Below, in pieces: positions 7,358 through 16,758 of a stretch of DNA of 41,751 nucleotides (positions are counted from its first letter, which is position 1; each line of letters opens with the position of its first letter). Position numbers and translations under genes: made by a program. The stretch comes from a virus. The stretch covers positions 1-41,751 of the IMG/VR virus record IMGVR_UViG_3300021961_005306; one strand, written 5' to 3'. Under the pieces are notes generated by a model. The model ran no database searches. It worked only from the letters and a program-made list of their open reading frames with translations, and was not told the origin of the DNA.

Positions 7358-7534
7358 ATGAAAATTAATCTTTGGTATTGCGAACATACACAAAAATGGC
7401 GTTGGACTCTTACTGATGACCATCGACCAATTATACGACAAGAATCTGGCCAACAACCATTTCTTCGTGATGCCATGAATGATGTTGCAAATACTGTAGA
7501 GTATATGATGGAATGCGTCCAAAGGCATGATTAA
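7358..7534 (+). CDS. Small hypothetical protein (58 aa)
   Basis: The ORF lies between tmRNA and tRNA-Ala. The product begins MKINLWYCEHTQKWRWTLTDD; a helical C-terminal half follows (DAMNDVANTVEYMMECVQRHD). The Trp-rich N-terminal strand pattern resembles small cyanophage proteins of unknown role. There is no obvious Shine-Dalgarno, so confidence is moderate. Confidence 0.5.
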   Translation: MKINLWYCEHTQKWRWTLTDDHRPIIRQESGQQPFLRDAMNDVANTVEYMMECVQRHD

Positions 7535-7535
7535 A

Positions 7536-7608
7536 GGGGAATTAGCTCAGTTGGTAGAGCGCCTGCTTTGCAAGCAGGATGTCAGCGGTTCGAGTCCGCT
7601 ATTCTCCA
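7536..7608 (+). tRNA. tRNA-Ala (UGC)
   Basis: The acceptor stem GGGGAAT/ATTCTCC contains the G3-U70 alanine identity pair. The anticodon stem is CCTGC/GCAGG with loop TTTGCAA (UGC), the D arm GCTC-AGTTGGTA-GAGC, and the T arm AGCGG-TTCGAGT-CCGCT. The discriminator is A. It is notable that the phage supplies both tRNA-Ala and the alanine-accepting tmRNA. Confidence 0.92.
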
Positions 7609-7625
7609 TATCGAAGTAAAATAAT

Positions 7626-8330
7626 ATGTTTGAACTAAATCCAGCACTAGACATTACAGTAATTAAAGATATTGGTCCAAATAGAATATCTGCTGTAACG
7701 ATAGATAATTTTTATTTGGATCCATATGAGGTTCGTAGATACGTAGATAATGCAAGACAAGATCCAGAAAATGTACAATCCGTTCATCATTATGGAGACA
7801 GATTGTATGTGCCAACAAAAGAAATATCTAAGAATGTAAAGCCTATATTTGATGAATTGTGTTTTGATTCTGATATATGGGGCAATAAAGAAGTTGATAA
7901 AACGGTATATCAAAAAAATTGGAATGATCTAGGATTAATTGTAAATCTAAATGATGAAGAAAATATTTTAGCAAATCCTTTGGGCATTATTCCACACCAA
8001 GATACGTACACGACTTATAGGTGCCCCAATCATTTTGGATGTGTAGTTTATCTAAACACGCCAGATGAATGTAAAGGCGGAACTCTTCTGTATAGTTTCA
8101 TGGATGACATGACTGTTGATGAAAGTATAATGAAGATATGGGAAGATGAAAAAGATTTTGACATGATGAGGATGAATGTAGACCACGCAATATCACTAAA
8201 GTGTGAATTTAGATTAAACATGGCATGGAATAGATGTGTATTATATCCATCAGATATTCTACATTGTCCAGAAATGGAAAGAGGTTGGTTTGTTGATCAT
8301 CAAAGGCTTGCACAAGTAATGTTCTTGTAG
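7626..8330 (+). CDS. 2OG-Fe(II) oxygenase-like protein (DUF6445 type)
   Basis: The 234-residue protein starts with a segment typical of DUF6445 (VTIDNFYLDPYEVRRYV). The iron motif is IIPHQDTY (H124-x-D126), then CVVYLNTPDECKGGTLLY, NRCVLYPSDILHCPE (distal H213) and a late Arg (R227, DHQRLAQVMFL). All ligands expected of the superfamily are present. It shares this architecture with the gene at 15441-16202, on the other side of the giant fibre gene. A terminator follows its stop codon. The substrate is unknown. Confidence 0.75.
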   Translation: MFELNPALDITVIKDIGPNRISAVTIDNFYLDPYEVRRYVDNARQDPENVQSVHHYGDRLYVPTKEISKNVKPIFDELCFDSDIWGNKEVDKTVYQKNWNDLGLIVNLNDEENILANPLGIIPHQDTYTTYRCPNHFGCVVYLNTPDECKGGTLLYSFMDDMTVDESIMKIWEDEKDFDMMRMNVDHAISLKCEFRLNMAWNRCVLYPSDILHCPEMERGWFVDHQRLAQVMFL

Positions 8331-8383
8331 TATAATAATCAAGTGTGAAGGAAGTGCGCCACACATCGGTTCGTGGTAGTATG

Positions 8384-8405
8384 CCTCCCTACGGGGAGGT
8401 TTTTT
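8384..8405 (+). terminator. Intrinsic terminator
   Basis: CCTCCC (8384-8389), loop TACG, GGGAGG (8394-8399), then six T. It separates the RNA island and oxygenase transcript from the tail-fibre gene. Confidence 0.88.
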
Positions 8406-8410
8406 ACTGT

Positions 8411-8417
8411 CTAAATA
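8411..8417 (+). promoter_or_regulatory. Late promoter (CTAAATA)
   Basis: CTAAATA follows the terminator and stands 31 bases before the fibre ATG. T4-like phages use a TATAAATA-type late -10 element and cyanophages a CTAAATA form; no -35 is needed. Confidence 0.65.
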
Positions 8418-8448
8418 CATCAGACAGATACTAGCTTGAGCACATAAA

Positions 8449-11400
8449 ATGCCTCTATCAAGATTAGAAAATTTTCTCAAGAACGCTGAAGGTAATATTC
8501 TTTACGTTAATTCAAGCGACTTTGATGCTACTGACAGTATTGAGAACAGAGGAAACTCACAGACACGTCCGTTCAAGACTATTCAGAGAGCGCTGATTGA
8601 GGCGGCAAGATTCTCATATCAGACAGGAAAAAATAACGATAAGATTGATAGAACAACAATTCTTGTATATCCTGGTACACACTATATTGATAATAGACCT
8701 GGATATACAGTAATTAATAATAGTGGTGCTGCAGAATATAGAGTAAGAAAGAACGCTGGTTGGCAAGTATCGTCTCTATCTCAGTTCACAACTGAAACTA
8801 ACTTTGACGTTCTTGATCCAAACAACGAACTTTATAAGTATAACTCCACTGAAGGTGGTGTAATCCTGCCTCGTGGTACTTCAATTATTGGTCTAGATCT
8901 TCGTAAGACCAAGATTCGTCCTCTATATGTACCAGATCCAGAGGATACACAACAAACGTATGGTGGTATCCTTCGTGTAACGGGTACTTGTTACTTCACA
9001 GCATTTACTATCTTTGACGCAGATATTGCAAAGACTGCTTACTACGACTATGATAGTAATACAAAGACCCCAACGTACTCTCACCACAAACTAGCTGCAT
9101 TTACCTATGCAGATGGTGTTAATAGTGTCGTCATCAATGGTGTTGACAGTGGTCTAACTGACCTAGACATGTACTATTATAAGGTATCCAGAGCGTATGG
9201 TGACGCATCTGGTAGACCTGTTGGTACATTCCCAACCTTCGATGACTTTGAACCAAACGTAGACGAATTTAGAATCGTTGGTGACCTTGCTGCTGACCCA
9301 GTTGGTATTAGTTCCATCAAGGCTGGTGATGGTAACACCTCCAGTAACATTATTACAGTTAATACCACAAGACCACACGGACTATTTAAAGATACTCCTG
9401 TTCTTATTGCTGGTATTACTACAAGTATCAACTCATATAATGGTTCTTTCTTAGTTGAGGAAGTATTAACTGACAATCAGTTCAGATATCTTGCCCCAAG
9501 TGCTCCATCAAATGCACTACCAACTGCACAAGAAATTCAGAACTCTTCAGTTATCATTGAACCAGATACCGTTGGTTCTGCATCTCCATATATCTTCAAC
9601 TGTTCGCTACGTTCTGTATATGGTCTGAATGGACTAGATTGTGACGGTGACAAGGCAACTGGATTTAAATCCATGGTTGCTGCACAGTTCACTGGTATTT
9701 CTATTCAAAAGGATGACAATGCGTTCATTCTGTATAACCCAGATACCGCCATCTTTAACGATGACGTAACCGTATCTGAGTCAGATCGTCCTCTACACTC
9801 AAACTCTAGAGCGATCTACAAACCATCTTATGAATCCTCTCACATGAGAGTGAGGAACAACGCTGTTGTTCAGTTGGTTTCTATCTTCGCTATTGCATAT
9901 GCACGTCACTTCCATGCAGAAAGAGGTGGTGACGCATCTATTACTAACTCTAACTCCAACTTCGGTCAAACTGCACTTGAGGCATCTGGTTTCAGACCAG
10001 AGTCCTTCAATCGTGACGATGTTGGATATATTACTCACATCATTCCACCTAGAGAGATTGCAGAAGAAGAGGGTACATCTTCATGGCTGACTCTCGATAC
10101 AGCAAAAACCATTGGTGTTGGCGTAACTGAAAGACTATACATTTACAACTACAATACTGAAGAGATCGTACCACCTGCACAGGTTGACTCTTTCCGAGTT
10201 GGTGCTAGAAGAGGTGATACTTTAAACCTGAGTATTGTTAATACTCTATCTGGCCAGGCAGTTCAGGAGACATTCTCGACTCCTATCATGATGCAGGTGA
10301 ACAGTGGTATTGCCACATCTGCAGAGAAAGTATATAAGGTAATTAGAAATTCTGGTGTTAACGCTATTATTTCTAACGTATTCTTACTTGAAGCACAACA
10401 TCAGTTAGTTCTCGGTGAAAAGATCAGAATCTTCAGTAACACTGGTGAAACTCCTAACGGAGTAACAAATGATAAGATTTACTACGCTATTGCTGGTGGT
10501 ACTCTTGCTCCAGACAGGATTCAGATTGCATCAACCTATAACGATGCTCTTGCTCGTAGACCTATTACTGGCATCTCAAATGGTGGTGGTAAACTAAGTG
10601 TTGTATCGAAAGTTTCCGATAAGAACCCAGGAGATCCTGGACATCCTATTCAGTGGGACGCCACTAACAGTCAGTGGTATATTTTAGGATCACAATACGA
10701 ACAAAATAATACTATCTTTAGGGCATTCAAAACCATTGGTGTTGGTGTCATTGGTGGAGAAACTGGTACTACATATGTCAAACGTAGAGTAGACAACAGA
10801 TCTCTGTTAGATAGAATCTATAGAGCCAGATATGTTATTCCTAAGGAACATACGGATGCTCGTGCTCCTAAGCCTGGTTTTATTCTTCAGGAATCAAAAT
10901 CAGTTGGTATTGGTAGTGCATCATTCTTGACCGCAGATCTATCAAACCCAACTCAACTCAAGAACCTTAAGATTATTAAGAATGCCACATATAGTGGAAG
11001 CACACTAACATTTACAACCGAACTTCAACATAGACTACAAAAAGGTGATCTGGTTAAAATTACCAATGTATCTAGTGCCAACAATACATCTGCTTTAAAC
11101 AGGGTTGGATATAATGGTGAACATCTGGTAGCACAGGTTCTAACAAATAAACAGTTTACTGTTGCTGGAATTACTACTGATCCTGGTGTATTCCTCAACC
11201 AAGTCAACCAAAGAACCACACAACAACAGATTGAAGATCTACCAACTGTACAGAGATCCAAGTCCTCAGATACATTTACTGTTTATAGAGTACAGGAAGC
11301 AAAACCACACGTTCCTGGCATCTCTGGTCAGGATGGTATCTACAACATCACGATGATTTGTGGATCCATTGCCCTAGATAAAGATCTTGGATTTGGTGTA

Positions 11401-14400
11401 TCGTTCAAGTCATTCTCTCAAGATGTTAGAAACCTCTACCCACAACAGGATAGAGACAACTATCAATCCGATCCACAACCATCTGCAACTCACGCTAGTG
11501 CAGATATTGTTGGTAATGTTGTAACTAATGATAGAAAGAAATCAGTTACTCGTGAAGCACTTTCGTACTTCATGCAGGGTCAACAGGTTGGTTATGCTGT
11601 AACTGGTGCAGTAATCACTGGTACAGGTAACACTACGATTACTCTTTATACTGATGTTGAACACCAGTTCAATCAAATTAAGAGTCTATCTATCATTGAT
11701 CCTGGTTCTGGATATAACAATGGATCTGGTATTGCTACCGTAATCTATGCTGCAGATCTAGAAAACAATGCTCTTAGTGGAAGAGGTGCTGCGGCTGAGG
11801 TACAAATTTCTGCTGCTGGTACAGTAACCAGTGTCAAACTAATTGATGGTGGTACTAACTATGGTATTGGTAATACCATGACGATCTCTGCTTTCCCAGC
11901 AGGATCACCCACAACAAATGCATCGGTTGAAGTTGATGCGATCTTCAATAATATTGGTGATGCTCTAACACTATCTGGATTTGAGGATCCTGCACATAAT
12001 GGAACCTTTAAGATCGTAGACATCCCTACTGCTAAATCAATCTCTGTTGAAATTGGAACCTATAGAAGTCCTGGTCCATACTATACAGAAAGAGATGATA
12101 GAAGATATCCAACCTACCATCTTGCAAATATTGGTGTAGGAATTACATATCTACATGTTTTAGATAGAACTACTGGTGATGCTCAGATATTAGTTGACGC
12201 AAATCACACCCTTGTATCTGGTAACTGTTTCACTATTCATGGAACAAACAACCCACTATTTGATAATAGACTATTTGTTGTCGATGATGTTGATGGGAAT
12301 AATCCTTTACAGAGCATTCACTTCAATGTTGGTATTATCACCAGTGGTATTTCAACTGCATATGGCATAGAGAATGCTAGATTGTTTGGTACTGGTATTA
12401 GTGCTAATGCCAAGACTCTTGGACTTGGTGAGAATAACCTTGCTGGAAGATCTTCATACTTCTATGCTGGTATCAGCACAACTCTTGCTGCTCCACTTAC
12501 AACTACCGATACAACTATTACTCTTACTGATACTTCTGGTTTCCGTAAGGGAGATTACTGCATCATTAATGGTGAGATTGTAAGATTCGTTAACGAGAAT
12601 ATTAACAGTATTCTTCGTGGTCAGTTCGGTACACTTGCTTCTCCTGCAATCACTGGAACTACCATTAAGAAGATTAATGTTCTTCCAATGGAACTGCGTA
12701 GACCATCCATTCTACGTGCTTCTGGTCATACATTTGAGTATCTTGGTTATGGTTCTGGTAACTATTCAACATCTCTGCCACAGAAACAGGATCGCGTTCT
12801 AAACGACGCAGAAACCCTTGCGGCACAGAAGAAAGAACTAGATGGTGGTACAGTCGTCTACACTGGTATGAACGACTCTGGTGACTTCTACACTGGATAT
12901 AAGAGACTATCTTCTATCACTGGTGAGGAAGAAATCATTGAGGCACCTGTATTTACATATACTGGTGATGACGCCGAAGCAGAAGGTTCTAAGAGAACAT
13001 CTGGCGTATTTGATGAAGTTCTCGTTAGAGAATCAATCACGGTTGAAGGTGGAGATAACAACAACAGAACATCACAATTCTATGGACCTGTTAACTTCAC
13101 ACAGAAACTAACAAACAACTCCACAGAAGGTATTGAAACTGTTAACTTCTTCCTAAGAGGTGATGCTCCACAGGGTAAACTTCTCACCGTTGGTATCTCA
13201 ACTCCTACTGGAACTAAGAGATCGGGTGACCTGTCCTTCACTGGTATTCCTGATGCTGGTGGTTATGTTGGTCATATCTTTGCTGAAGGTGAGTGGAGAA
13301 GATTCGGAGCAGTTTCACAGGAAAGAGACAGATCCTTCTACAAGTTTGATCAACTAGGTATTGGTCAATCTGGTATTGGTATCTTCAACTTTAGAGATGC
13401 TCTTGAAGTTAATGGTGTTGCTAAGGTTAAGGATCTCTATGTATCTGGTATCGTTACCTTTGCTTCTAACCAGACATTCTCTGGTGTTACCTATGACACC
13501 ATCACAATCAGACAACTTGCTAACTTCTGGGGATACAATACAACTGGTGGTATTTCACCACAGGGTATTCCTTGGGAGAACTATGGATATTATACCATTG
13601 TTGATGAAGGCGGTGTAGCAAGACTGAACGACATTGAAGTCGTTGGTACTGCAGTAACCTTCAAACCTGCGGCACAAATTAAGATCGAAGGTCCAATTGA
13701 TTCTACCTTTGCTGGTGTAAGTACATTCGTTGGTACACTTGACGTTGGTAACATCGAGTCCGATGGTGGTACTATCAACGTAACATTCCTGAATGCGGTA
13801 CAAGCAGGTATTGATACTCTTGCAGTACATAATGACTTGTTCGCTAGAAACGGAATGTTCACCAATTTCTCTGCAGAGATTGGTGCTGTAACTAACGGAC
13901 TATATGTTGATGTAGGTATTACAACTCTGGCTCATATTGAAGAAGAGTATGTAAACGTATCTAGAGTTTATACTGGTATTGTAACTAACCTATCGGTATC
14001 GAACTATATCGTAACACCACAACTATATGCTGCAAACGCAATTACCACAAATACAACTGGTACTAATGCGATCTTCGAGAATATCACTGGTGTTGCAGTA
14101 ACGGCAACTGACTTACACTTTACTGATGACCTCTTTGGTCCAGACATGTATGTTCAGAATGGTATCGTTACTTCGATCCAATCGAGATACATTGGTGGTC
14201 TAGGTAATGCTGGTCCTGGTCAAGCATCACTTCAGGTCAATATTAACTCTGGTATTATCACATCGCTGGTTGGTTACGCTGGTACTTTCCAGGAAATTTA
14301 CATGAATCCAAGTGGTAGAATTACCGCACCATTCATGTATGCCAACACTGGTATTATTACCAACCTATCGGCAGGTAATAGTAAGAACATGACCATTGAT

Positions 14401-15381
14401 GCTGGTGATCAGGGTACGTTAAGAGCGTTCACTTATACCTCAGTTGCTGGTCAAGGTGTTGCACCATTCATTGTTGCATCAAGCACAAAAGTTACCAACC
14501 TTAACGCTGATTTCCTTGATGGTTATACTACATCTTGGGATGATCAGAGTGGAAATACTGTTGTTGTAAGACAGAACGGTGATTCTAAGTTTGATGTAGT
14601 ATATGCAAACTCATTCAACGGTGGTTCTGCACTACTTACTGCCCTAACAGTTAATGGAACCTCTACATTAAATGGAGCAGTTAATATTAATGGCAACCTG
14701 ACAGTACCAAGTGGTTCAAATATCACTGGAACACTGAATGGTAATGCTTCGACTGCGACTCTTGCTACTCACGTTGTTGGTAGTGGTGGTAGACTTCTGT
14801 ATAACAATTCAACCAACAATACCACAACATCTGGTAACCTAACATTTAACGGATCTACACTAACAGTATCCAACTTGACAGTTACTGGTACATTTACGGG
14901 TAGTGTCAGTGGTAATGCTGCTACTGCGACTCTTGCAACAAATGTTGTTGGTAGTGGTGGTAGAATACTCTACAACAGTTCCAATAACAGTACGACCACT
15001 TCAAGTAGTCTAACTTTTGATGGTTCAAATCTACGTGTTGGTGGAGACATCACTGCATTCGCTTCTGATATTAGACTGAAGACTAATATCAAACCAATTG
15101 AAAATGCCATCGCTAAAGTTCTTGGACTCAGTGGATTTACTTATGAATTCAATGAGATTGGCGTTAATCATGGATTCGCTGCTGGTGTAAGACATGCTGG
15201 TGTTTCTGCACAAGAAATCGAAGCAGTTCTACCAGAAGCAGTTGCACCTGCTGCAATGGCTGAGGGTTATCTAACTGTTAAGTATGAGAAGATTGTTCCA
15301 CTTCTAATTGAAGCAATTAAGGAACAACAATCCCAGATTGAAGATCTCAAGTCTAGAATCGAATCCCTAGAAGGTAAGTGA
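8449..15381 (+). CDS. Giant tail fibre with C-terminal S74 intramolecular chaperone
   Basis: The 2,310-residue protein starts MPLSRLENFLKNAEGNILYVNSSDFDATDSIENRG, followed by a pectate-lyase-like opening (RPFKTIQRALIEAARF, TILVYPGTHY). Such openings are typical of beta-helical cyanophage fibres. The body is a very long Gly/Thr/Val-rich beta structure. Near the end are two copies of a 57-residue module, then DIRLKTNIKPIENAI, which is the Ser-Asp-x-Arg-Leu-Lys start of the Peptidase_S74 chaperone. It closes with a coiled coil (EAIKEQQSQIEDLKSRIESLEG). In this family the chaperone trimerises the fibre and then cuts itself off at the Ser, with the Lys as partner. The gene has its own terminator-flanked unit and late promoter, so it is probably a major adsorption fibre. 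Confidence 0.85.
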   Translation: MPLSRLENFLKNAEGNILYVNSSDFDATDSIENRGNSQTRPFKTIQRALIEAARFSYQTGKNNDKIDRTTILVYPGTHYIDNRPGYTVINNSGAAEYRVRKNAGWQVSSLSQFTTETNFDVLDPNNELYKYNSTEGGVILPRGTSIIGLDLRKTKIRPLYVPDPEDTQQTYGGILRVTGTCYFTAFTIFDADIAKTAYYDYDSNTKTPTYSHHKLAAFTYADGVNSVVINGVDSGLTDLDMYYYKVSRAYGDASGRPVGTFPTFDDFEPNVDEFRIVGDLAADPVGISSIKAGDGNTSSNIITVNTTRPHGLFKDTPVLIAGITTSINSYNGSFLVEEVLTDNQFRYLAPSAPSNALPTAQEIQNSSVIIEPDTVGSASPYIFNCSLRSVYGLNGLDCDGDKATGFKSMVAAQFTGISIQKDDNAFILYNPDTAIFNDDVTVSESDRPLHSNSRAIYKPSYESSHMRVRNNAVVQLVSIFAIAYARHFHAERGGDASITNSNSNFGQTALEASGFRPESFNRDDVGYITHIIPPREIAEEEGTSSWLTLDTAKTIGVGVTERLYIYNYNTEEIVPPAQVDSFRVGARRGDTLNLSIVNTLSGQAVQETFSTPIMMQVNSGIATSAEKVYKVIRNSGVNAIISNVFLLEAQHQLVLGEKIRIFSNTGETPNGVTNDKIYYAIAGGTLAPDRIQIASTYNDALARRPITGISNGGGKLSVVSKVSDKNPGDPGHPIQWDATNSQWYILGSQYEQNNTIFRAFKTIGVGVIGGETGTTYVKRRVDNRSLLDRIYRARYVIPKEHTDARAPKPGFILQESKSVGIGSASFLTADLSNPTQLKNLKIIKNATYSGSTLTFTTELQHRLQKGDLVKITNVSSANNTSALNRVGYNGEHLVAQVLTNKQFTVAGITTDPGVFLNQVNQRTTQQQIEDLPTVQRSKSSDTFTVYRVQEAKPHVPGISGQDGIYNITMICGSIALDKDLGFGVSFKSFSQDVRNLYPQQDRDNYQSDPQPSATHASADIVGNVVTNDRKKSVTREALSYFMQGQQVGYAVTGAVITGTGNTTITLYTDVEHQFNQIKSLSIIDPGSGYNNGSGIATVIYAADLENNALSGRGAAAEVQISAAGTVTSVKLIDGGTNYGIGNTMTISAFPAGSPTTNASVEVDAIFNNIGDALTLSGFEDPAHNGTFKIVDIPTAKSISVEIGTYRSPGPYYTERDDRRYPTYHLANIGVGITYLHVLDRTTGDAQILVDANHTLVSGNCFTIHGTNNPLFDNRLFVVDDVDGNNPLQSIHFNVGIITSGISTAYGIENARLFGTGISANAKTLGLGENNLAGRSSYFYAGISTTLAAPLTTTDTTITLTDTSGFRKGDYCIINGEIVRFVNENINSILRGQFGTLASPAITGTTIKKINVLPMELRRPSILRASGHTFEYLGYGSGNYSTSLPQKQDRVLNDAETLAAQKKELDGGTVVYTGMNDSGDFYTGYKRLSSITGEEEIIEAPVFTYTGDDAEAEGSKRTSGVFDEVLVRESITVEGGDNNNRTSQFYGPVNFTQKLTNNSTEGIETVNFFLRGDAPQGKLLTVGISTPTGTKRSGDLSFTGIPDAGGYVGHIFAEGEWRRFGAVSQERDRSFYKFDQLGIGQSGIGIFNFRDALEVNGVAKVKDLYVSGIVTFASNQTFSGVTYDTITIRQLANFWGYNTTGGISPQGIPWENYGYYTIVDEGGVARLNDIEVVGTAVTFKPAAQIKIEGPIDSTFAGVSTFVGTLDVGNIESDGGTINVTFLNAVQAGIDTLAVHNDLFARNGMFTNFSAEIGAVTNGLYVDVGITTLAHIEEEYVNVSRVYTGIVTNLSVSNYIVTPQLYAANAITTNTTGTNAIFENITGVAVTATDLHFTDDLFGPDMYVQNGIVTSIQSRYIGGLGNAGPGQASLQVNINSGIITSLVGYAGTFQEIYMNPSGRITAPFMYANTGIITNLSAGNSKNMTIDAGDQGTLRAFTYTSVAGQGVAPFIVASSTKVTNLNADFLDGYTTSWDDQSGNTVVVRQNGDSKFDVVYANSFNGGSALLTALTVNGTSTLNGAVNINGNLTVPSGSNITGTLNGNASTATLATHVVGSGGRLLYNNSTNNTTTSGNLTFNGSTLTVSNLTVTGTFTGSVSGNAATATLATNVVGSGGRILYNSSNNSTTTSSSLTFDGSNLRVGGDITAFASDIRLKTNIKPIENAIAKVLGLSGFTYEFNEIGVNHGFAAGVRHAGVSAQEIEAVLPEAVAPAAMAEGYLTVKYEKIVPLLIEAIKEQQSQIEDLKSRIESLEGK
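14740..15080 (+). repeat. Tandem repeat in the fibre gene (171-base unit)
   Basis: Two adjacent copies, the first 14740-14910 and the second from 14911. They encode GNASTATLATHVVGSGGRLL and GNAATATLATNVVGSGGRIL followed by similar Asn/Thr/Ser-rich strands. The second copy runs into the S74 chaperone domain. They are likely repeat shaft modules, which can expand or contract by recombination. Confidence 0.75.
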
Positions 15382-15387
15382 TCCATA

Positions 15388-15411
15388 GGTGGTGGGGTTC
15401 GCTCCACCACC
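15388..15411 (+). terminator. Strong hairpin after the fibre gene
   Basis: GGTGGTGGGG, loop TTCG, CTCCACCACC form a 10-pair stem with one G-U. It is followed by an A-rich rather than T-rich tail, so it may act as a 3' end stabiliser or a weak terminator. Confidence 0.6.
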
Positions 15412-15414
15412 CAA

Positions 15415-15422
15415 AATAAATA
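15415..15422 (+). promoter_or_regulatory. Late promoter-like element (AATAAATA)
   Basis: AATAAATA follows the hairpin directly and lies 18 bases before the next ATG. The same octamer occurs at 21973-21980 and 27896-27903, each just before a gene. Confidence 0.5.
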
Positions 15423-15440
15423 ATAAAAAAGGACTATGAT

Positions 15441-16202
15441 ATGAATCTAAATTTTGTAACACCTGAAGATAGTAAGGTGTCTGAGGATTTGTTATACGAC
15501 TGTATACGAATAGGACCAGATCAAAATCATCCAATTATCACTGTAGATAATGTTCTGGTAGATCCTGATAGATTTATCAAAAGGTACGTTGAAGGTACTG
15601 CCTTGCCTTTCAATGATGGAAGAAACCCAGAAGAAGTATTTCCTGGTTGGCAGGTACATCTTGGTACAAAGTTTGAAGATCTAAGCATTCTAGTAACGTA
15701 CTTTATTAACCAGTTTTCAGACTTCAAAGAGTGCAATCCATATCATATGGATTTCAGTTATCAACTGAATGTGATGTACTCTGATGTTAAGTGTAAAAGA
15801 TTGCAGATACAACCGCATGTGGATCCTGCAATGTTTGCTTTCGTTCTATATCTGAACCCAGAAGAAGAATGTAGGGGAGGAACTTCATTCTACAATCATA
15901 AACATTGTGGAATTGCCAACATGGAACATGTTGATAAGAAGTTTAAACGTAGTGAACAATATTGGAACTACAAAGAATGGCAATATGATTTCTATAATGA
16001 AAAGAAAGATGATGAAGTTGAGTTAGATACTGGATTGATTGAAGATGTATATGAAGAAGAATATCATGTAAAGATGAAACACAATAGACTAGTAATCTAT
16101 CCATCATATTTGTGGCATAGTGCTGTAATTGCTCCAGGAATGTTTAAGGACAACCCTAGAGTTTCCATTTCGGGATTCATTAAACCAGATTACTTTATAT
16201 GA
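15441..16202 (+). CDS. 2OG-Fe(II) oxygenase-like protein (DUF6445 type)
   Basis: The 253-residue protein has ITVDNVLVDPDRFIKRYV near the start. The iron motif is IQPHVDPAMF (H126-x-D128), then FVLYLNPEEECRGGTSFYN, NRLVIYPSYLWHSAV (distal H226) and NPRVSISGF (R240). All superfamily ligands are present. An acidic insert (about residues 165-210) distinguishes it from the relative at 7626-8330. It overlaps the next oxygenase by 4 bases, so the two are co-translated. The substrate is unknown; its position after the fibre gene suggests late expression. Confidence 0.8.
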   Translation: MNLNFVTPEDSKVSEDLLYDCIRIGPDQNHPIITVDNVLVDPDRFIKRYVEGTALPFNDGRNPEEVFPGWQVHLGTKFEDLSILVTYFINQFSDFKECNPYHMDFSYQLNVMYSDVKCKRLQIQPHVDPAMFAFVLYLNPEEECRGGTSFYNHKHCGIANMEHVDKKFKRSEQYWNYKEWQYDFYNEKKDDEVELDTGLIEDVYEEEYHVKMKHNRLVIYPSYLWHSAVIAPGMFKDNPRVSISGFIKPDYFI

Positions 16203-16756
16203 TGAGATTTACTGATTATTTGTTTGATTATCATGGTGTGCTATCTCTAACTGATCATGAAAGATTAATCGAATTATGTGATTCATTTGACTTCCCATCA
16301 TGTGAATATCCAACAGAATCAGATTATGATTTAACTGGATATAGATCACAGGTATTACTCAATAAAGATCATGGTGAGATATATGATCTGATCCATAAGG
16401 CGATGATACGCACCATGCCTAAGGTCTACAAGGACTTTGGAGACCTATTGCCATCGGTGTACGATAAATATAGCGGTTACTGGTTGTGTAAGTATCCTGA
16501 GGGTGGATTTCTGTCCTATCACTCCGATTCTGATGGAGATGCAGCATCTCTAACTTTATCATTTAATATAAATGATGACTATGAAGGCGGAGAGATATGT
16601 TTTTGGAGAGATACATATATGAATACTTGTGCCAATACAATGCACGTTTATCCAAGTAATTTGTTATACCCACACGAAGTAAAACCAGTAAAGAAAGGAA
16701 TAAGATATAGCGTTATTTCTTGGTTTGGTTATCAAAAAGGATTAGACTGGAGTTAA
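16199..16756 (+). CDS. 2OG-Fe(II) oxygenase (P4Hc-like)
   Basis: The 185-residue prolyl-4-hydroxylase-like domain has YPEGGFLSYHSDSDG (H108-x-D110), SFNINDDYEGGEICFW, NTMHVYPSNLLYPHEV (H159) and GIRYSVISWFG (R169). This is the full set of catalytic residues in the normal spacing. It is the most canonical of the window's oxygenases. It overlaps the upstream oxygenase, and the following gene begins 2 bases downstream. The target is unknown; P4H relatives hydroxylate proline in proteins. Confidence 0.88.
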   Translation: MMRFTDYLFDYHGVLSLTDHERLIELCDSFDFPSCEYPTESDYDLTGYRSQVLLNKDHGEIYDLIHKAMIRTMPKVYKDFGDLLPSVYDKYSGYWLCKYPEGGFLSYHSDSDGDAASLTLSFNINDDYEGGEICFWRDTYMNTCANTMHVYPSNLLYPHEVKPVKKGIRYSVISWFGYQKGLDWS

Positions 16757-16758
16757 AG

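Noticed and set aside
12374-13618. Several + frame ORFs of 60-85 codons rich in Leu/Ser
   Set aside because: They are +1 shadows of the giant fibre gene with no start signals.
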